Assembly: GCA_036365145.1 (NCBI GenBank)
Contig: JAEOAD010000794.1
Location: forward strand, 62,001-126,000
DNA length: 64,000 bases
From: Orientallactaga sibirica
Taxonomy: Eukaryota; Chordata; Mammalia; Rodentia; Dipodidae
Direction: 5' to 3'
Both the position numbers and the translations under genes were made by a program. Of this stretch, positions 39,140 through 51,102 are shown in pieces. How positions within the stretch are numbered: the first letter of the stretch is position 1; every line of letters starts with the position of its first letter. The notes under the pieces were generated by a model. That model made no database searches. It was not told the DNA's origin and saw only the letters and a list, made by a program, of their open reading frames with translations.

Positions 39140-40175
39140 AAATAATAATTATATTGATTTGATTGGTACATATTGTATCTATGAATTGAAACAAATGGTA
39201 TATAGTGCTGGAAAGTGCCATGCAGGCTTCTGGGGGAGAAAAGCCATCAATAGTCTTAACAAGCAGTGGATCCTACAAGCTACGCAACCACCAGCCAGGC
39301 AACATGTGCCCAATGGTGCAATAGTGGCACATAAATTATGTAGGTAATCCCAGTTTCTCTCTGGTTGGATTTGAGGCCCATTCAGTGGAAGGGAATTCAT
39401 GCCTGGAACTGAAAACTGAGTGTAAAGCCTATTGCTTGAAAGATTAGAGGACCTTGGGGGAAGTTACCACTCTTCTTCCACTAAATGGATACACCGAGCC
39501 CATCAAATTACCTTCTAAATGTACGTGTTTATACCCATTGACTAATGCTGTTTGACTTCTGGTTAGAGAAACATTTTTCAGATGGTGGTGAATAATGGGG
39601 AGGCTCAAGGCTCATCACAGAGATGAGAAGAGAAAGACCAGTGCTTAGCATGGGATGAGCCATCTCCGTCACACTCTCCAGGGCTCAGGGAACATTGTGG
39701 AAGAGGTGGTGGAAAGTGCCCGCCAGAGAAGCTTCACTATGGACATGGCAGTCGAAACCAAGGAGACTCAAAACTCATCAAAGCTAAAAATAAGAGGCTG
39801 TTGAGAGCTCGAAACTAATGAGCCATCTCTATCACATCTTCTAAGGCTCAGGGAACATTGCAGAAGGGGAGTGGGAAGAATGTGAGAGCCACAGGGTGGG
39901 AAGGAGCATTTTGGAGCACTGTCCTCTAGACACAAACTGTCCGGTGCATTCGTGACCTCACAGTGTTATCTTTACCCTTGTGAGCACTGCACAATACTGC
40001 ACCAACACTTTGACATAGGTAATAGAGAAGACAAAGAAAATGAGACCTCAAAACAGAAGGGCTGTTTGGAAAAAGGAGGGGATTCAGTGGACTAGGAGTG
40101 GAGAGGGGCCACTAAAGAGGGTAATAGGAGAGGCATAAGGCAAAATTACAGTAAATTCATGTTTCAAAATTCTCA
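39140..40175 (+). mobile_element. LINE-1 3' end, diverged
   Basis: It shares 'gaaaagccatcaatagtctt', 'caatagtggcacataa', 'gagaaacatttttcagatggtgg' and 'ggctcagggaacattg' with the family. The segment around 'ggctcagg.aacattg' occurs twice (39690 and 39850), a local duplication. Confidence 0.65.
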
Positions 40176-40179
40176 ATAG

Positions 40180-40695
40180 GGCTGGAAATGGCTTAGCAGT
40201 TAAGGCACTTGCCTGCAAAGCCTAACGATTCAGGTTTGATTCCCCAGTACCCATGTAAATCCATATGCAAAAAGTGGTGCATACATCTAGAGTTCATTTG
40301 TAGAGGCTGGAGGCCTTGGCACACACATATTCTCTCTCTTGCAAATAAATAAATAAAAAATAAATTTTAAACAATTCTTAATAAAAAGAAATACATGGTA
40401 TACCCCAAAATATGCATAATTAATATGAATTGATTAAAAAGAAAAAATAAAGTTAAAAACCTATGAAGAGGGCTGGAGAGATGGCTTAGTGGTAAACGCT
40501 TGCCTCTGAAGCCTAAAGACCCTGGTTCGAGGCTCGATTCCCCAGGACCCACATAAGCCAGATGCAGGAGGGGCGCATGCATCTGGAGTTTGTTTGCAGT
40601 GGCTGGAGGCCCTGGCATGCCCATTCTCTATCTGTCTGCCTCTTTCTCTGTCTGTCGCTCTCAAATAAATAAATAAAAATAAACAAAAAAATTAA
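40180..40695 (+). mobile_element. Two tRNA-derived SINEs
   Basis: 40180-40370 and 40470-40690; both have intact heads and (AAATA)n tails. Confidence 0.8.
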
Positions 40696-40699
40696 AAAA

Positions 40700-41280
40700 C
40701 AAACAAAAAAACCTACGAAGAGAAACCTTGGGTTCACTTGTTTTTCAGCTCATGCTGAGCTGCTCCAATACCTCCCCCCATTCTCCTAGTAGCCTAAACT
40801 TCACAACAAAAGCCATTTCTTGCCACATTAGAAAGTAACCCTGTCAACTCAAGTGTGGCTGAACTTTCCCTCAGGCTTTATATTTCCTCCACTGCACATT
40901 TGTTTCAGAATGCATATTTCATCTGTTAGCTGTGCTTGCACTCACAGTCATTTCTCAGGCAATAAATATCACTTGCATAGGATAGAAACTACAAATAAAC
41001 TGCAATAAATTAGCTCTGTGTGATGATAAAGTAAAACACGTTCTAGAAACTTTGTAACATTTAGGAAAAGTAATAAGAGAGCAAAATCCACTCATGGTTC
41101 CATGTCCTGGATGCAAAGCGCCTGAATTCGGTTTCTTCTCTGTTTCCTCTATGCCTGTGCATCTGGTGAGACCCCATGCTCCTTCCACAGGGACTTTCTT
41201 GCTTCTACAGGGAAAAAGCCTTTCTTCTATCCAAGCAAGGGCTGCTCTATCTTTACTGCCACATGGAAGGGATAAAAAAC
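40700..41280. other. Unique intergenic sequence
   Basis: No repeat, exon or RNA is recognised. A 124-codon minus-strand open frame (40955-41329) has no recognisable similarity. Confidence 0.45.
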
Positions 41281-41285
41281 AGAAA

Positions 41286-41655
41286 GAGGGCTGGAGAGAT
41301 GACTTAGCGGTTAAGGTGCATGCCTGCAAAGTCTAACAACTCAGGTTCGATTCCCCAGGATCCACATAAAACCAGATGCAGTGGCACATGCACCTGGGGT
41401 TCATTTGCAACAGCTGGAGGCCCTGGCATGCCCATTCTTTCTCTGTGTCTGTCTGACTGTTTCCTCTCTATCGCTCTCTGCTTGCAAATATATGTATATA
41501 TATATATTTGGTTTTTCGAGATAGGGTTTCACTCTAACCCATGCTGACCTGGAATTTAATCTGTAGTCTCAGGGTGGCCTTGAACTCACAGTGATCCTCC
41601 TACCTCTGCCTCCCAAGTGCTGGGATTAATGGCATGAACCATCATGCCTGGCCAA
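41286..41655. mobile_element. tRNA-derived SINE (+) and B1 (-)
   Basis: tRNA-SINE 41286-41495, (TA)n 41490-41506, B1 41507-41655. Confidence 0.8.
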
Positions 41656-41991
41656 TAAGAATGTTTTTAAAAAGACTGAAAGAGAAAATACTCTAGCTTT
41701 TGAGTGGTCAAAGAACTCAGATTTGAAAGAATACATGATGGGACCAAAACGATTCCCCAGACTTGAAGAGGAAGGAGGCCAAGGAGGAATAAGGAGAAAA
41801 TGTTGCAGGTCTCTCACCCAAGGATAGGGCCCATGAAGGTTTATGAGATCAGATACAAAGAGCAGGGAGATCTGTGTCTGGCTTCCTGGAGAGAGCTTGG
41901 GCAAGGAGCAGGAGATCAGAGGAAAGGCTGCAGGCTAAGAAGGGGATTGTTGGGAGGACCACAATGTCTGGTGCTATATAGAAATGGGCAG

Positions 41992-42200
41992 GGCTGGAGA
42001 GATGGCTCAGTGGTTACGGCACTAGCTGTTGAAGCCTAAGGACCCAAGTTCAATTCTCCAGGTCCCATGTAAGCCAGATGCACATGGTGGCACATATATC
42101 TGGAGTTTGTTTGCAGTAGCTAGAGGCCCTGGCATGCCCATTCTCTCTCTCTCTCTGTCTCTAATAAATAAATAAAAATAAATTTAAAAAAAAAAGAAGT
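41992..42200 (+). mobile_element. tRNA-derived SINE
   Basis: Head gggctggagagatggctcag, tail aataaataaataaaaataaa. Confidence 0.85.
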
Positions 42201-42369
42201 GGGTAGATTCTACCACATGCCTGGGTGACTTAGAAGAGAAAAGAAAAGAGAAGAGAAGGGAAGGGAAGGGGAGGGGAGGGATGGTGATTAATTTCTGTTT
42301 GTTAACTTGACAGGATTTAGAGTCACCTTGGAAACAAACTTCTGGCCATGTCTGGGAGGGATTTTCTTT

Positions 42370-42575
42370 TTCTTTTTCTTTATTTATTTATTTGAGAGCA
42401 AAAGACAGAGAGAGAGAGAGACAGGGAGAGAATGGGTGTACCAGTGGCCTCCAGCCACTGCATGTACCACCTTGTGTATCTGGCTTACGTGGGTCCTGGG
42501 AAATTGAGCCTTGAATTGGGATCCTTAGGCTTTACAGACAAGCGCTTAATGGCTAAGCCACCTCTCCAGCCCCGG
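42370..42575 (-). mobile_element. tRNA-derived SINE
   Basis: Short form with a deletion in the middle (gccactgcatgtaccacc); head taagccacctctccagcccc. Confidence 0.75.
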
Positions 42576-42639
42576 GATTTTCTAGCTTAGATTAGCTGAG
42601 TAGGAGGATTCATTCTAACTGTGGGTGGTACCATCCTAT

Positions 42640-43225
42640 AGGTTTGGTTCCTGGACTGTATAAAAAAGGAGAAAGCTACTACTGTTGTCTGGCTAAATGG
42701 ATATGTTAGACTCACCAAACTTCCCTCTGAATACTTATATTTATGCCCATATATTAATGCCTCTGTCACTTTTGGTTAGAGAAGCTTCTCTTTCAAGTGG
42801 TAGTGATCACTGGGGAGACACAAAACTCATCAAAGTGCTGAAAAAAAGTGACAGTGGAGTGTTCAGCACTGAAACATCTCTATCACACCTTCCAAGGCTC
42901 AGGGACCACTGTGGAAGAGGTGGTGGAAAGAATGTGAGAGCCAAAGGAAGGCAAGGAGTGCTCACAATGCTGCTGTCCTTACACAAAGTGGCCTTGACAT
43001 TCATGACCTCACAGTGGCTGACACTACATACATAAGACCTGCACAATAGGAGGGAGAAACAATGACATCAAAATAGAAGAAATATTAGTTGGAAAGAAGG
43101 GATTCAGTGGAGGAGGGATTTTGGAGGAGGAAAAGGGAAGGTAGTAGGAGGGAATTATGATCATGTTATATTGTCTATATGTATGGAAGTTGTCAATAAA
43201 TAGTTAAAAATAAAATAAATTAGCT
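42640..43225 (+). mobile_element. LINE-1 3' end
   Basis: 'ctactgttgtctggctaaatgg…cccatatattaatgcc…caaggctcagggaccactg…attgtctatatgtatggaagttgtcaataaa'. Confidence 0.7.
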
Positions 43226-43264
43226 CAAAAAATAAAAATGAAAAACGAATAAAAAAAGGAGCCA

Positions 43265-43650
43265 GGAGATGGGGAGATGGCTTAGCAGATAAGGTGCTTG
43301 CCTGCGAAGTTTAAGGACCCAGGTTTGATTCCCCAGTATCCATATAAGCTAGATGCACAAGGTGGTGCATGCATCTGGAGTTCGTTTGCAGTGGGAGGAG
43401 GACCTGGCCCACCCATTCTCTCTCTTGCTGTCTGCCATTTCCTCTTTCTCTCTCATAAATAAATAAATAAATATATATATTTAAAAAGGAGCTGGACATG
43501 GTGGTGCATGCCTTTAATCCCAGCACTTGGGATTGCCGTGAGTTCAAGGACACCCTTGAGACTACATAGTGAATTCCAGATCAGCCTGGACTACAGCAAG
43601 ACACTACCTTGAAAAACAAAACAAATAAAACAAAATGAAAAAAGAAAGCT
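43265..43650 (+). mobile_element. tRNA-derived SINE and truncated B1
   Basis: 43265-43475 and 43487-43640; the B1 lacks part of its left half (cagcacttgggattgccgtg). Confidence 0.75.
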
Positions 43651-43794
43651 AGCTGAGTATTGAGCATTCACCCCACCCCCTTTACTTCCTCTCTGTTGAC
43701 ATGATGATGTAATACTGTCTTTCTACTCCTGCCACACATACTCCCCACACATATCAGATTTGGAAAATGTAAGCCAAAAATAAATCTTTTCCTT

Positions 43795-44095
43795 CCCTCC
43801 CTCCCTCCCTCCCTCCCTCCCTCCTCCCTCCCTCCCTCCCTCCCTCCCTTCCTTTTTTTTTTTTGGTTTTGCAAGGTAGGGTCTCACTCTGGTCCAGGCT
43901 GACTTGGAATTAACTATGTAGTCTCAGGGTGGCCTCGAACTCTCGGCGATCCTCCTAAGTCTGCCTCCCGAGTGCTGGGATTAAAGGCGTGCGCCACCAC
44001 GCCCGGCTACCTTCCTCTTTTTTTTTTTTTTTTTTTAAGCAGAGTCTCACTCTAGCCCAGGCTGGTCTCCATCTTACAGTGATCCTCCTGCTGAG
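43795..44095 (-). mobile_element. (CCCT)n tract with young B1 and a second B1 fragment
   Basis: ccct units 43796-43850; CpG-rich B1 43855-44008 (ctctcggcgatcc, cgcgcaccaccacgcccggc-type end); B1 fragment 44020-44092. Confidence 0.8.
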
Positions 44096-44575
44096 GGAGA
44101 AATGCACTTCTGGGAATTATATGCTTATGATTGGTGTGGAGACTGAGAAGCTACACAGTTGGCTGTGGATGGCTGGGGCTCTAGGCGTCCACCAAGGCTC
44201 TGAGAGTTCATCCCAAAACATTGTTGCCAGGGAGGCCCAGTTGAGGCTGGCTGCTGCAAATGCTTCTCTAAGTCAGCTTGCAGGCTCACTTGTTCTTTCC
44301 CAATTCAACAGTCCAATTAGAAAGATCTCCAGGTTACTACTTAATTCTCAATAGATAATTATTCAGCTGGGAGACACTCTCAATTATGGGTAGAGACAGC
44401 CCTAACATACGTAACCCCCCTCCCAATTCAGCCCTCAGTTGAGTTTCCCATTTTCAGGGACTTCCTTCCATGTCAGTCCATGCTTTTTTGCTTGTCTGAT
44501 GTCCCTGCCTGTACTGTATCTCTGAATTCTGTTTAATAAATCATACTACATCCACTCATTCTCTCCTACTGGCCT
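44096..44575 (+). mobile_element. LTR-like remnant, unclassified
   Basis: About 480 bp without SINE similarity and with a polyadenylation-like 'ctgtttaataaatcatac' near its end. No termini were verified. It could equally be unique DNA. Confidence 0.3.
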
Positions 44576-44594
44576 TTAAATTTTTTAAATTTTG

Positions 44595-44604
44595 TTTATT
44601 TTGC

Positions 44605-44654
<50 letters not shown>

Positions 44655-44802
44655 GGCATGCCAGGGCCTCTAGCCATTGCAGATACTCCAGAAGCATTCC
44701 CCACATTGTGCACCTGACTTTACCTCAAACTGGAGAATTGAACCCAGCTCCTTAGGCTTCACAGGCAAGCACCTTAAACACTGAACCATCTTTCCAGCCC
44801 CT
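44595..44802 (-). mobile_element. tRNA-derived SINE with (AG)n
   Basis: (AG)n at 44607-44646, then a diverged SINE body ending 'gaaccatctttccagcccc'. Confidence 0.75.
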
Positions 44803-44964
44803 CCTACTGGCCTTTTGATGGTCTTGGCTTGGCTTGGAGATGAAAATTCTTTGTTGTTCTCTAAGTAAGTATCAGGTTCAGCAGAGTGGACTTGTTTGCC
44901 TGACATTTCACTACCTCAGTCTCTTGACTGCTGGGTGTGTGCCACTATGCCCTATGTTCTGTTT

Positions 44965-45220
44965 TTCCTCCCTCCTTTCCTTCCTTCCTTCCTTCCTTCC
45001 TTCCTTCCTTCCTTCCTTCCTTCCTTCCTTCCTTCCTTCCTTCCTTCTTCTTCCTTCCTTCTTTCATTCATCTTTTTTCTCTCTCCTTCCTTCCTTCCTT
45101 CCTTCCTTCCTTCCTTCCTTCCTTCCTTCCTTCTTCTTCCTTCTTCTTCCTTCCTTCTTTCCTTCATCTTTTTTTCTCTCTCCTCCCTCCCTCCCTTCCC
45201 TCTATCCCTCCCTCCTTTCT

Positions 45221-45296
<76 letters not shown>

Positions 45297-45310
45297 TTTC
45301 TTTTTCTTTG
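44965..45310. repeat. 345-bp (CCTT)n/(CTT)n/(CTTT)n polypyrimidine array
   Basis: Two blocks of CCTT (44975-45047 and 45087-45133), separated by 'tcttcttccttccttctttcattc' type spacers that are repeated, then about 19 CTTT units from 45220. It precedes a minus-strand SINE (45310-45475). Long open frames in it are spurious. Confidence 0.95.
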
Positions 45311-45475
45311 TAGAGAGATAGTGAGAAAATGAGAATGGGTGTGCCAAGGCCTAGTGCCACTGCAAATGAATTCCAGACAAATGTACCACTTTGTGCATTT
45401 GGTTTTACATGGGTACTGGGGAATCAAACTCAGGCCTTCAGTCTTTGCAGGCACGTGCCTTTAATCACTGAGCCA
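45310..45475 (-). mobile_element. tRNA-derived SINE, 3' part
   Basis: 'aatgggtgtgccaaggcctagtgccactgc…catgggtactggggaatc' with the head degraded. Confidence 0.7.
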
Positions 45476-45494
45476 ACACTAAGGTATGTTCTGA

Positions 45495-45682
45495 GCCAGC
45501 TTGAGCCCTAGCTATTCTCTTTCTCTGTCTGCTGTGGATGTATGATGAAGTGAGCTAGCTTCTTCCGCCATGATGAAGCTTCCCCTGTAATCTGTAAGCC
45601 TGAAATAAACCTTTCCTTCCATAAGTTGCTTCTGGTCAGGTATTTGTTTCAGCAATAAGAAGGTAACTGCAACAAGGGGAGA
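45495..45682 (+). mobile_element. hAT-type (URR1/RCHARR1-like) 3' portion
   Basis: 'gccatgatgaagcttcccctgtaatctgtaagcctgaaataaacctttcc…ttgtttcagcaataagaaggtaac'. Confidence 0.6.
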
Positions 45683-45924
45683 TTTAGCAGAAATGGTGAG
45701 AACAAGATATGAGACCCAGAGATCCCATGGGTGCCTTAGAGAACACCAGCTGGGATAGAGGATGTTCCTGGCATGATGTAAGTAAGCTCTGTGCAACTTT
45801 GATCCACTCTGAAGAAAGCCTGGGATAAGCTATTGGACTCATTTTTTTTTCACCTGGCACAACAAAGGCTTAAAACAAAAGTTAAATTTTATAAAGTATA
45901 TACATTTTATTTATGAGGCAAGCC

Positions 45925-45978
45925 CAACAGAGTGGCCTTCTTTTTAAATGTGAGGGAGCAAGAGTGAGAGTGAGAGTG

Positions 45979-46012
<34 letters not shown>

Positions 46013-46650
46013 TGCACGCTAAGACCGCCTGTCATTGTAATTGAACTCCAGACGCTTGCACCACCTTGTGAGCATGTGTGACCTTGCGTGCTTACATTAC
46101 CTTGTGCGATTGGCTTACAATGGACCTGGAGAATCGAACATGGGTCCTTAGGCTTCACAGGCAAGTGCTTTAACTGATAAGCCATCTCTCCAGCCCTATA
46201 CATTGTAAAAATTATTTTATTTTTATTTATTATTTATTAGAGAGAGAGAGAGAATGGGCACATCAGGGCCTTCATCTACTTCAAAGGAACTCCAGATGCA
46301 TGCACCACCTTGTACATCTGGCTTATGTGGGTCCTGGGGAATCGAACCAGGGTCATTAGGCTTTGCAGGCAAGTGCCTTAACTGCTAAGCCATCTCTTCA
46401 GCCCCCTATACATTTTTATAAAGTCATAAAGGAATAAAATTAAGGGCTGGAGAGACGACTCAGCAATTATGGCACTTGTCTCCAGAGCCAAATGACCCCA
46501 GTTCAATTCCCCAGGACCCACGTAAGCCAGATGCACAAAGTGACATATGCATCTGGAGTTCATTTGCAGTGGTGAGAGGTCCTGGTAGCCCATTCTCTCT
46601 CTTTGTCTATATCACTCTACTTGTAAATAAATAAATAAAATATTAAAAAA
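45925..46650. mobile_element. tRNA-SINE long (-), tRNA-SINE short (-), tRNA-SINE short (+)
   Basis: 45940-46198 (long form, CTCF-like core decayed to 'ccaccttgtgagc'), 46205-46405, and 46443-46645. Confidence 0.8.
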
Positions 46651-46654
46651 AATA

Positions 46655-46748
46655 AAGGTAAGAGCTAAGGATAGAACTCAGTGACAGAACCTTGCCCAGC
46701 ATGTGTGAGGCCCTGGGTTCCATGCCTAGCATGGCAAAAACAAACAAA
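46655..46748 (+). mobile_element. ID-type SINE
   Basis: 'gctaaggatagaactcagtgacagaaccttgcccagcatg…ggccctgggttccatgc' plus an A-rich end. Confidence 0.65.
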
Positions 46749-46749
46749 T

Positions 46750-47085
46750 GAGGTTGCATGTCCCTCCATCTTCTGTTTGTGCTCTAAAGCACTCCCAGGT
46801 GCATATATAGTCTATATGGAAGGCTCTGCATTCATGAACTCAACTAATCATGAAACAAAAATATATTGCATTTGCTCTGAACCTGCACAGGAATTTTTGT
46901 CTTTATTCCCTGACTAATATAGTATAACAAATATTTACATAGAATTTTCATTGCTTTGCTATTTGAGGCAATCTAGTGATTATTTAGAGTATACAGGATA
47001 TATGCAGGTTCTATACTGATATGAGCCATTTTCTGTAAGGGACTTGAACAGCTATAATTTTTTAAAACTTTTTTTAAAATCGGAA
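46750..47085. other. AT-rich intergenic sequence
   Basis: Nothing recognisable. Confidence 0.45.
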
Positions 47086-47094
47086 TTTTTAATT

Positions 47095-47325
47095 ATTATT
47101 ATTAAAAATAGTTTATTTTTCTTTATTTATTTGAGAGAGAGAAATAGGCAGGAGAGAGAGAGAGAGAATGGGCATGCCAGGGCCTCCAGCCGTTGCAAAT
47201 GAACTCCAGATGTGTGCACCCCTTGTGCATCTGGCTTACGTGGGTTCTGGGGAATCGAACCTGCATCCTTTGGCTTCAAAGGCAAGTGCCTTAACCACTA
47301 AGCCATTTCTCCAGCCCTAATTATT
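47095..47325 (-). mobile_element. tRNA-derived SINE
   Basis: Complete short form: gggcctccagccgttgcaaatg…cttacgtgggttctgg…taagccatttctccagccc. Confidence 0.85.
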
Positions 47326-47329
47326 ATTT

Positions 47330-48290
47330 TTATTCACAACTTCTTTAGTTGTAGACAATATCCCATGTTATTTCCCTCCCTCACCCCACTTTCCCCTTTG
47401 AAACTTCACTCTCCATCATATCCCCTCCCCCTAAAACTTTTTTTAATTGACAACTTCCATCATTATAGACAATAAACCATGATAATTCCATTTTCTCCTC
47501 CACTTTCCCTTCATAAATCCACCCTCCATCATATTCCTCCCCCTCGATTAGTCTCTTTTTATTTTGATGTCATCATCACTTCCTCTAATTATGAGGATCT
47601 TGTATAGGTAATATCAGGCACTGCGAGGTCATAGATATCCAAGCCATTTTGGGTCTGGAAGATTGGGCTGTAAGCAGTCCCGCCCTCCCTCTGGCTCTTA
47701 CATTCTATCTGCTTCCTCTTTCACAATAGACCCTGAGCCTTGGAAGGTGTGACAGAGATGTCTCAGTTTGGAACATTCCACTGTCACTTCTCAGCACTAT
47801 GGTGCCTTTGAGTCATCCCAGAGGTCACTGCTATCTGAAAAGAGAAGCTTCTCTAACCAAAAATGATAGTAGCATTAATATATGGGTAGGAACATTAGGA
47901 AAAGAGCTTACCGGACAGTTTGAGTGAGCATAATATATGCATTTAGCCAGACACCAGCAGGCCTTACATCCCTAGGGCTCCTGACCTCCCCAGTCATAGG
48001 CCTCTAGTCTAATTAGGGAGCGGTTGGCTTCGCCCATAACAGACAGGCCACTATTGCACCCATTGACTCATTTGGCCTTGCTGGCCAAACTTAAGGCTTG
48101 CAGTGTTCACTGTTGTTTATCTCCAGTGATGACTTCTCTCTCTCCCATAGGGCTGCATCTAGTGTAGTTTTTTTTCCAGCTTTCAGTCAGCTAGTCCTCA
48201 GGGAGGAGGTTTTCAGCTCAGCTCCAGCAAGATTTCTCAGTGACCTTGCAGCCCAAGCATATGGAGTCTTCAGCAATAGGGTCTCATCAT
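47330..48290 (-). mobile_element. Two LINE-1 3' ends, one very short
   Basis: A 5'-truncated ~95-bp L1 end (47335-47430) directly abuts a longer one (47437-48290). Each starts with the 'acaacttc…gtagacaata' minus-strand terminus. Confidence 0.7.
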
Positions 48291-48291
48291 C

Positions 48292-48700
48292 TATTCGTGG
48301 TGGAGACAGAAATGGGCGCTCCAGCAGTCTCTCAGCTGCTGTGAACGAAATCCAGATGTGTGCGCCCCCTTGTGGGCAAGTGCAGCATTGTGCCTTTGCC
48401 TCACTTTGCATCTGGCTAAGCGTGGGACCTGGAGATTGGAACCAGGGTTCTTAGGCTTAGGAGGCAGGCGCCTTAGCCGCTAAGCCATCTCTCCAGCCCT
48501 ATTTTGTTTTGTAAATATTTATTTGGGAGGAAGAGAGAGAGAGAGAATGAATAGGCATGCCAGGGCCTTGTGCTGCTGCAATAAGCTCCAGAAGTGTGTG
48601 ACACAGTTCATCTGGCTTTAGATGGGTACTGGAGAATCAAACGCAGGCCATCAGGCTTTGTAAGCAAGTACCTTTAACCGCTGAGCCACCTCTCCAGCCC
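48292..48700 (-). mobile_element. tRNA-SINE long and short forms
   Basis: Long form 48292-48500 with an exact CTCF-like 14-mer on the minus strand at 48362-48375; short form 48510-48698. Confidence 0.8.
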
Positions 48701-48704
48701 AAAC

Positions 48705-49020
48705 AGCCATGAGTTTTGATGTCCTTGAGGATCCTGGATCTTATCCTGTGAATGTGGGGGGGCTGTTGTACATACATCAATAGCTTTTAAGCTAGAAATA
48801 GAAATGGGTATGATATCCCAATCATCAGAACCATAAAAAGAAAATGCTCAGCAATCAATTTAACTAGAAAGGAACAGGCTCCACATAAAGAAAATTATAA
48901 AATTTAATGAAGGACATAAAACAAATGTGAACAAATAGAAAGGTATGTCCCTGAGGGAGATGTAATACAGTTAAAATGCCAATTCTCTCCAAATTGAAAT
49001 TCTTATGAAATCAAGATTTT
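48705..49020. other. AT-rich intergenic sequence
   Basis: No repeat or gene is recognised. Confidence 0.45.
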
Positions 49021-49021
49021 T

Positions 49022-49578
49022 TTTTTTTTGAGGCAAGCCCAACAGGCTGGCCAATTTTTTTTTTTTTTTTTTTTTTTTTTGGTTTTTAGAGGTAGGGTCT
49101 CTAGTCCAGGCTGACCTGGAATTCAATACGTAGTCCTAGGGTGGCCTTGAACTTATGGTGATCCTCCTACCTCTGCCTCCTGTTTGCTAGGATTAAAGGC
49201 GAGCACCACCACGCCTGGCTAGGCTGGCCTTTTTTTATGAGAGAGAGGGCGCACTAGGGCCTCAGCCACTGAACTTGAACTCCAGATACGTGTGCTCCCT
49301 GGTGCACATATGTGACATTGCACGCTTGTGTTACTGTGCATATGGCTTACGTGGGACCTAGAGAGTCAAACATGAGTCCTTAGATTTGGCAGACAAACAC
49401 CTTAACCGCTAAGCAATCTCTCCTGCCCTGGAATTTTTATTGTTTTGAGGTAGCGTCTCACTATAGCTCAGGCTAACCTGGAATTCAATATGTAGTCTCA
49501 GGGTGGCCTCAAACTCATGACAATCCACTGACCTCTACTTCCTGAGTGCTGGGATTAAAGGTATGCACCACCACACCC

Positions 49579-49633
<55 letters not shown>

Positions 49634-49635
49634 AT
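49022..49635 (-). mobile_element. B1, diverged long tRNA-SINE, B1, then (GA)n
   Basis: B1 49058-49222; tRNA-SINE 49230-49430; B1 49440-49578; a (GA)n run of about 26 units at 49580-49631 ends the cluster. Confidence 0.75.
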
Positions 49636-49774
49636 AAGTGTTTGATATTAGTCCAGAAAAGTGTGAAAATGAAGAATTCTGGGAAAGGGAACTGGTCTTA
49701 TCAGAAAGTAGAACATACTGTAAGGGCACAATATTAATATGATTTTAGCACCAGAGCTGACAACTAGGTAAAAT

Positions 49775-50312
49775 ATTATAGTTTGGTTATGAGATATCTC
49801 CTAAAATTAGGGTCACTTAGAAGTTGTGGTCACAGCTGGTGGTGCTATTGAAGGTCAGGTCCCAAGGACTTGGACTAACTGAATCAACACTCATGAATTC
49901 AAGATGGGATGGGTTGTTGGGAGGTGGTGGAAACTAGGAGATAGGGCCAAGTAGGAGGTAGTATGTGACTGAAAATATGTCATTGAGAGGTCTGCCTTGT
50001 CCCCGGGACCTCCCCATCTCTCCCAATTTCACGTCTGTTTTCCTGCACCACCACTCCTCCAGGTGTTTCTCCCTTGAACCCACCATGTCCTCCCTCCAGA
50101 GTGTCTTTCCCTTGTCCCCACCATGTCCTCCCTCCCGAGTGTCTCTTCCTTATTTCCATCATGCCCTGCCCACTGGAGTGTTTCTGTCTTTCACAACCAT
50201 GGAGCCATCAGCCTCTTAAACTATGAGCCTCCCCACCAAAAAAATCCTTTTGGTCTTGAGTTGCTTATCTCGATATTCTTGTCACAGCCATGAAAGAGTA
50301 ACACATACGTGT
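49775..50312 (+). mobile_element. hAT-type-like DNA element containing a minisatellite
   Basis: 'gtttggttatgagatatctcct…gggttgttgggaggtgg…catggagccatcagcctcttaaactatgagcc…gtcacagccatgaaagagtaac' has the organisation of rodent RCHARR/URR elements. The interior has a 38-bp tandem repeat. Confidence 0.45.
50042..50194. repeat. Minisatellite, about four 38-bp units
   Basis: The unit starts 'ccaccatgtcctccctcc'. Exact phase starts are at 50080 and 50118, with diverged units at 50042 and 50156. Confidence 0.8.
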
Positions 50313-50314
50313 AT

Positions 50315-51100
50315 TAGTTGGATACAGAATCTTGAAGTATCCATCTCTATATGTGAGAATTCAATAAATGACAAAGGCGATATTTTATTTCATCAGGATA
50401 GTGGACTAATGCCTTATCACACACAGTGGGCAACACAGTGAGACGCTGACTCAACGGTAACTAAAACAAAATGACAAGAGTTATTATCTTGGAATCAAGA
50501 GGCCGAGCTTGGCTCAGGTGGATCTTTTGTTCACAGGCCTCACAGGGCTGCACACTTGCTGTTCAACAGGGCTGTTGTGTTTGAAAGTATGAGCCAGGGG
50601 AAGAACCACCTCCACGCTCCCTCTGGTGGTTGTGGGCAGATTCAGGTCCTCATGGGCTGTTGAACTAAAGACCTAAGTTCTTTAAGAGCTGTTGGTTCGA
50701 GGCCACTGTTTGTTCCTTGCTGGATAGGGTTCTCCATAGGGTGGTTTATAACATGGAAATTTAATTCATTATACACACTGGCATGCGCATAGAAGGTGGG
50801 AAGGAAGAGAGAAAAGAGAAGAAGTGGTAGGGAGGGGGTGAAATAAATGAATGGGAAAGGAAAAGAGATGAGAAAGCCTGAGACAGAAAAATCGAAGCTG
50901 TCAAGATGGAACTCACAGTCTTGAATGGCACCACCAACTTTGGCATGCTTTATTTGTCAGCAGTGGGTCAGTCCCAGCATCCACTCGTGGGGCGCAGATC
51001 ACATAAGTTCTGGGTACAGGCAGGTGGGAATCACTGGGGACACCTTAGAAGCCTGTCTAGCACAATGTACAAAGCCTGTCTTCTCATATACCCCTCATCC
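50315..51100. other. Intergenic sequence, unassigned
   Basis: It includes a purine-rich stretch 50795-50880. No gene is recognised. Confidence 0.4.
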
Positions 51101-51102
51101 TT

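Noticed and set aside
44834..45347. Long open frames (131-159 codons) on both strands of the CCTT/CTTT arrays, also at 33212-33847, 37443-37718 and 53696-54043
   Set aside because: Tetranucleotide repeats without stop triplets stay open in several frames at once. The products are simple Pro/Ser/Phe/Leu or Lys/Glu/Arg repeats.
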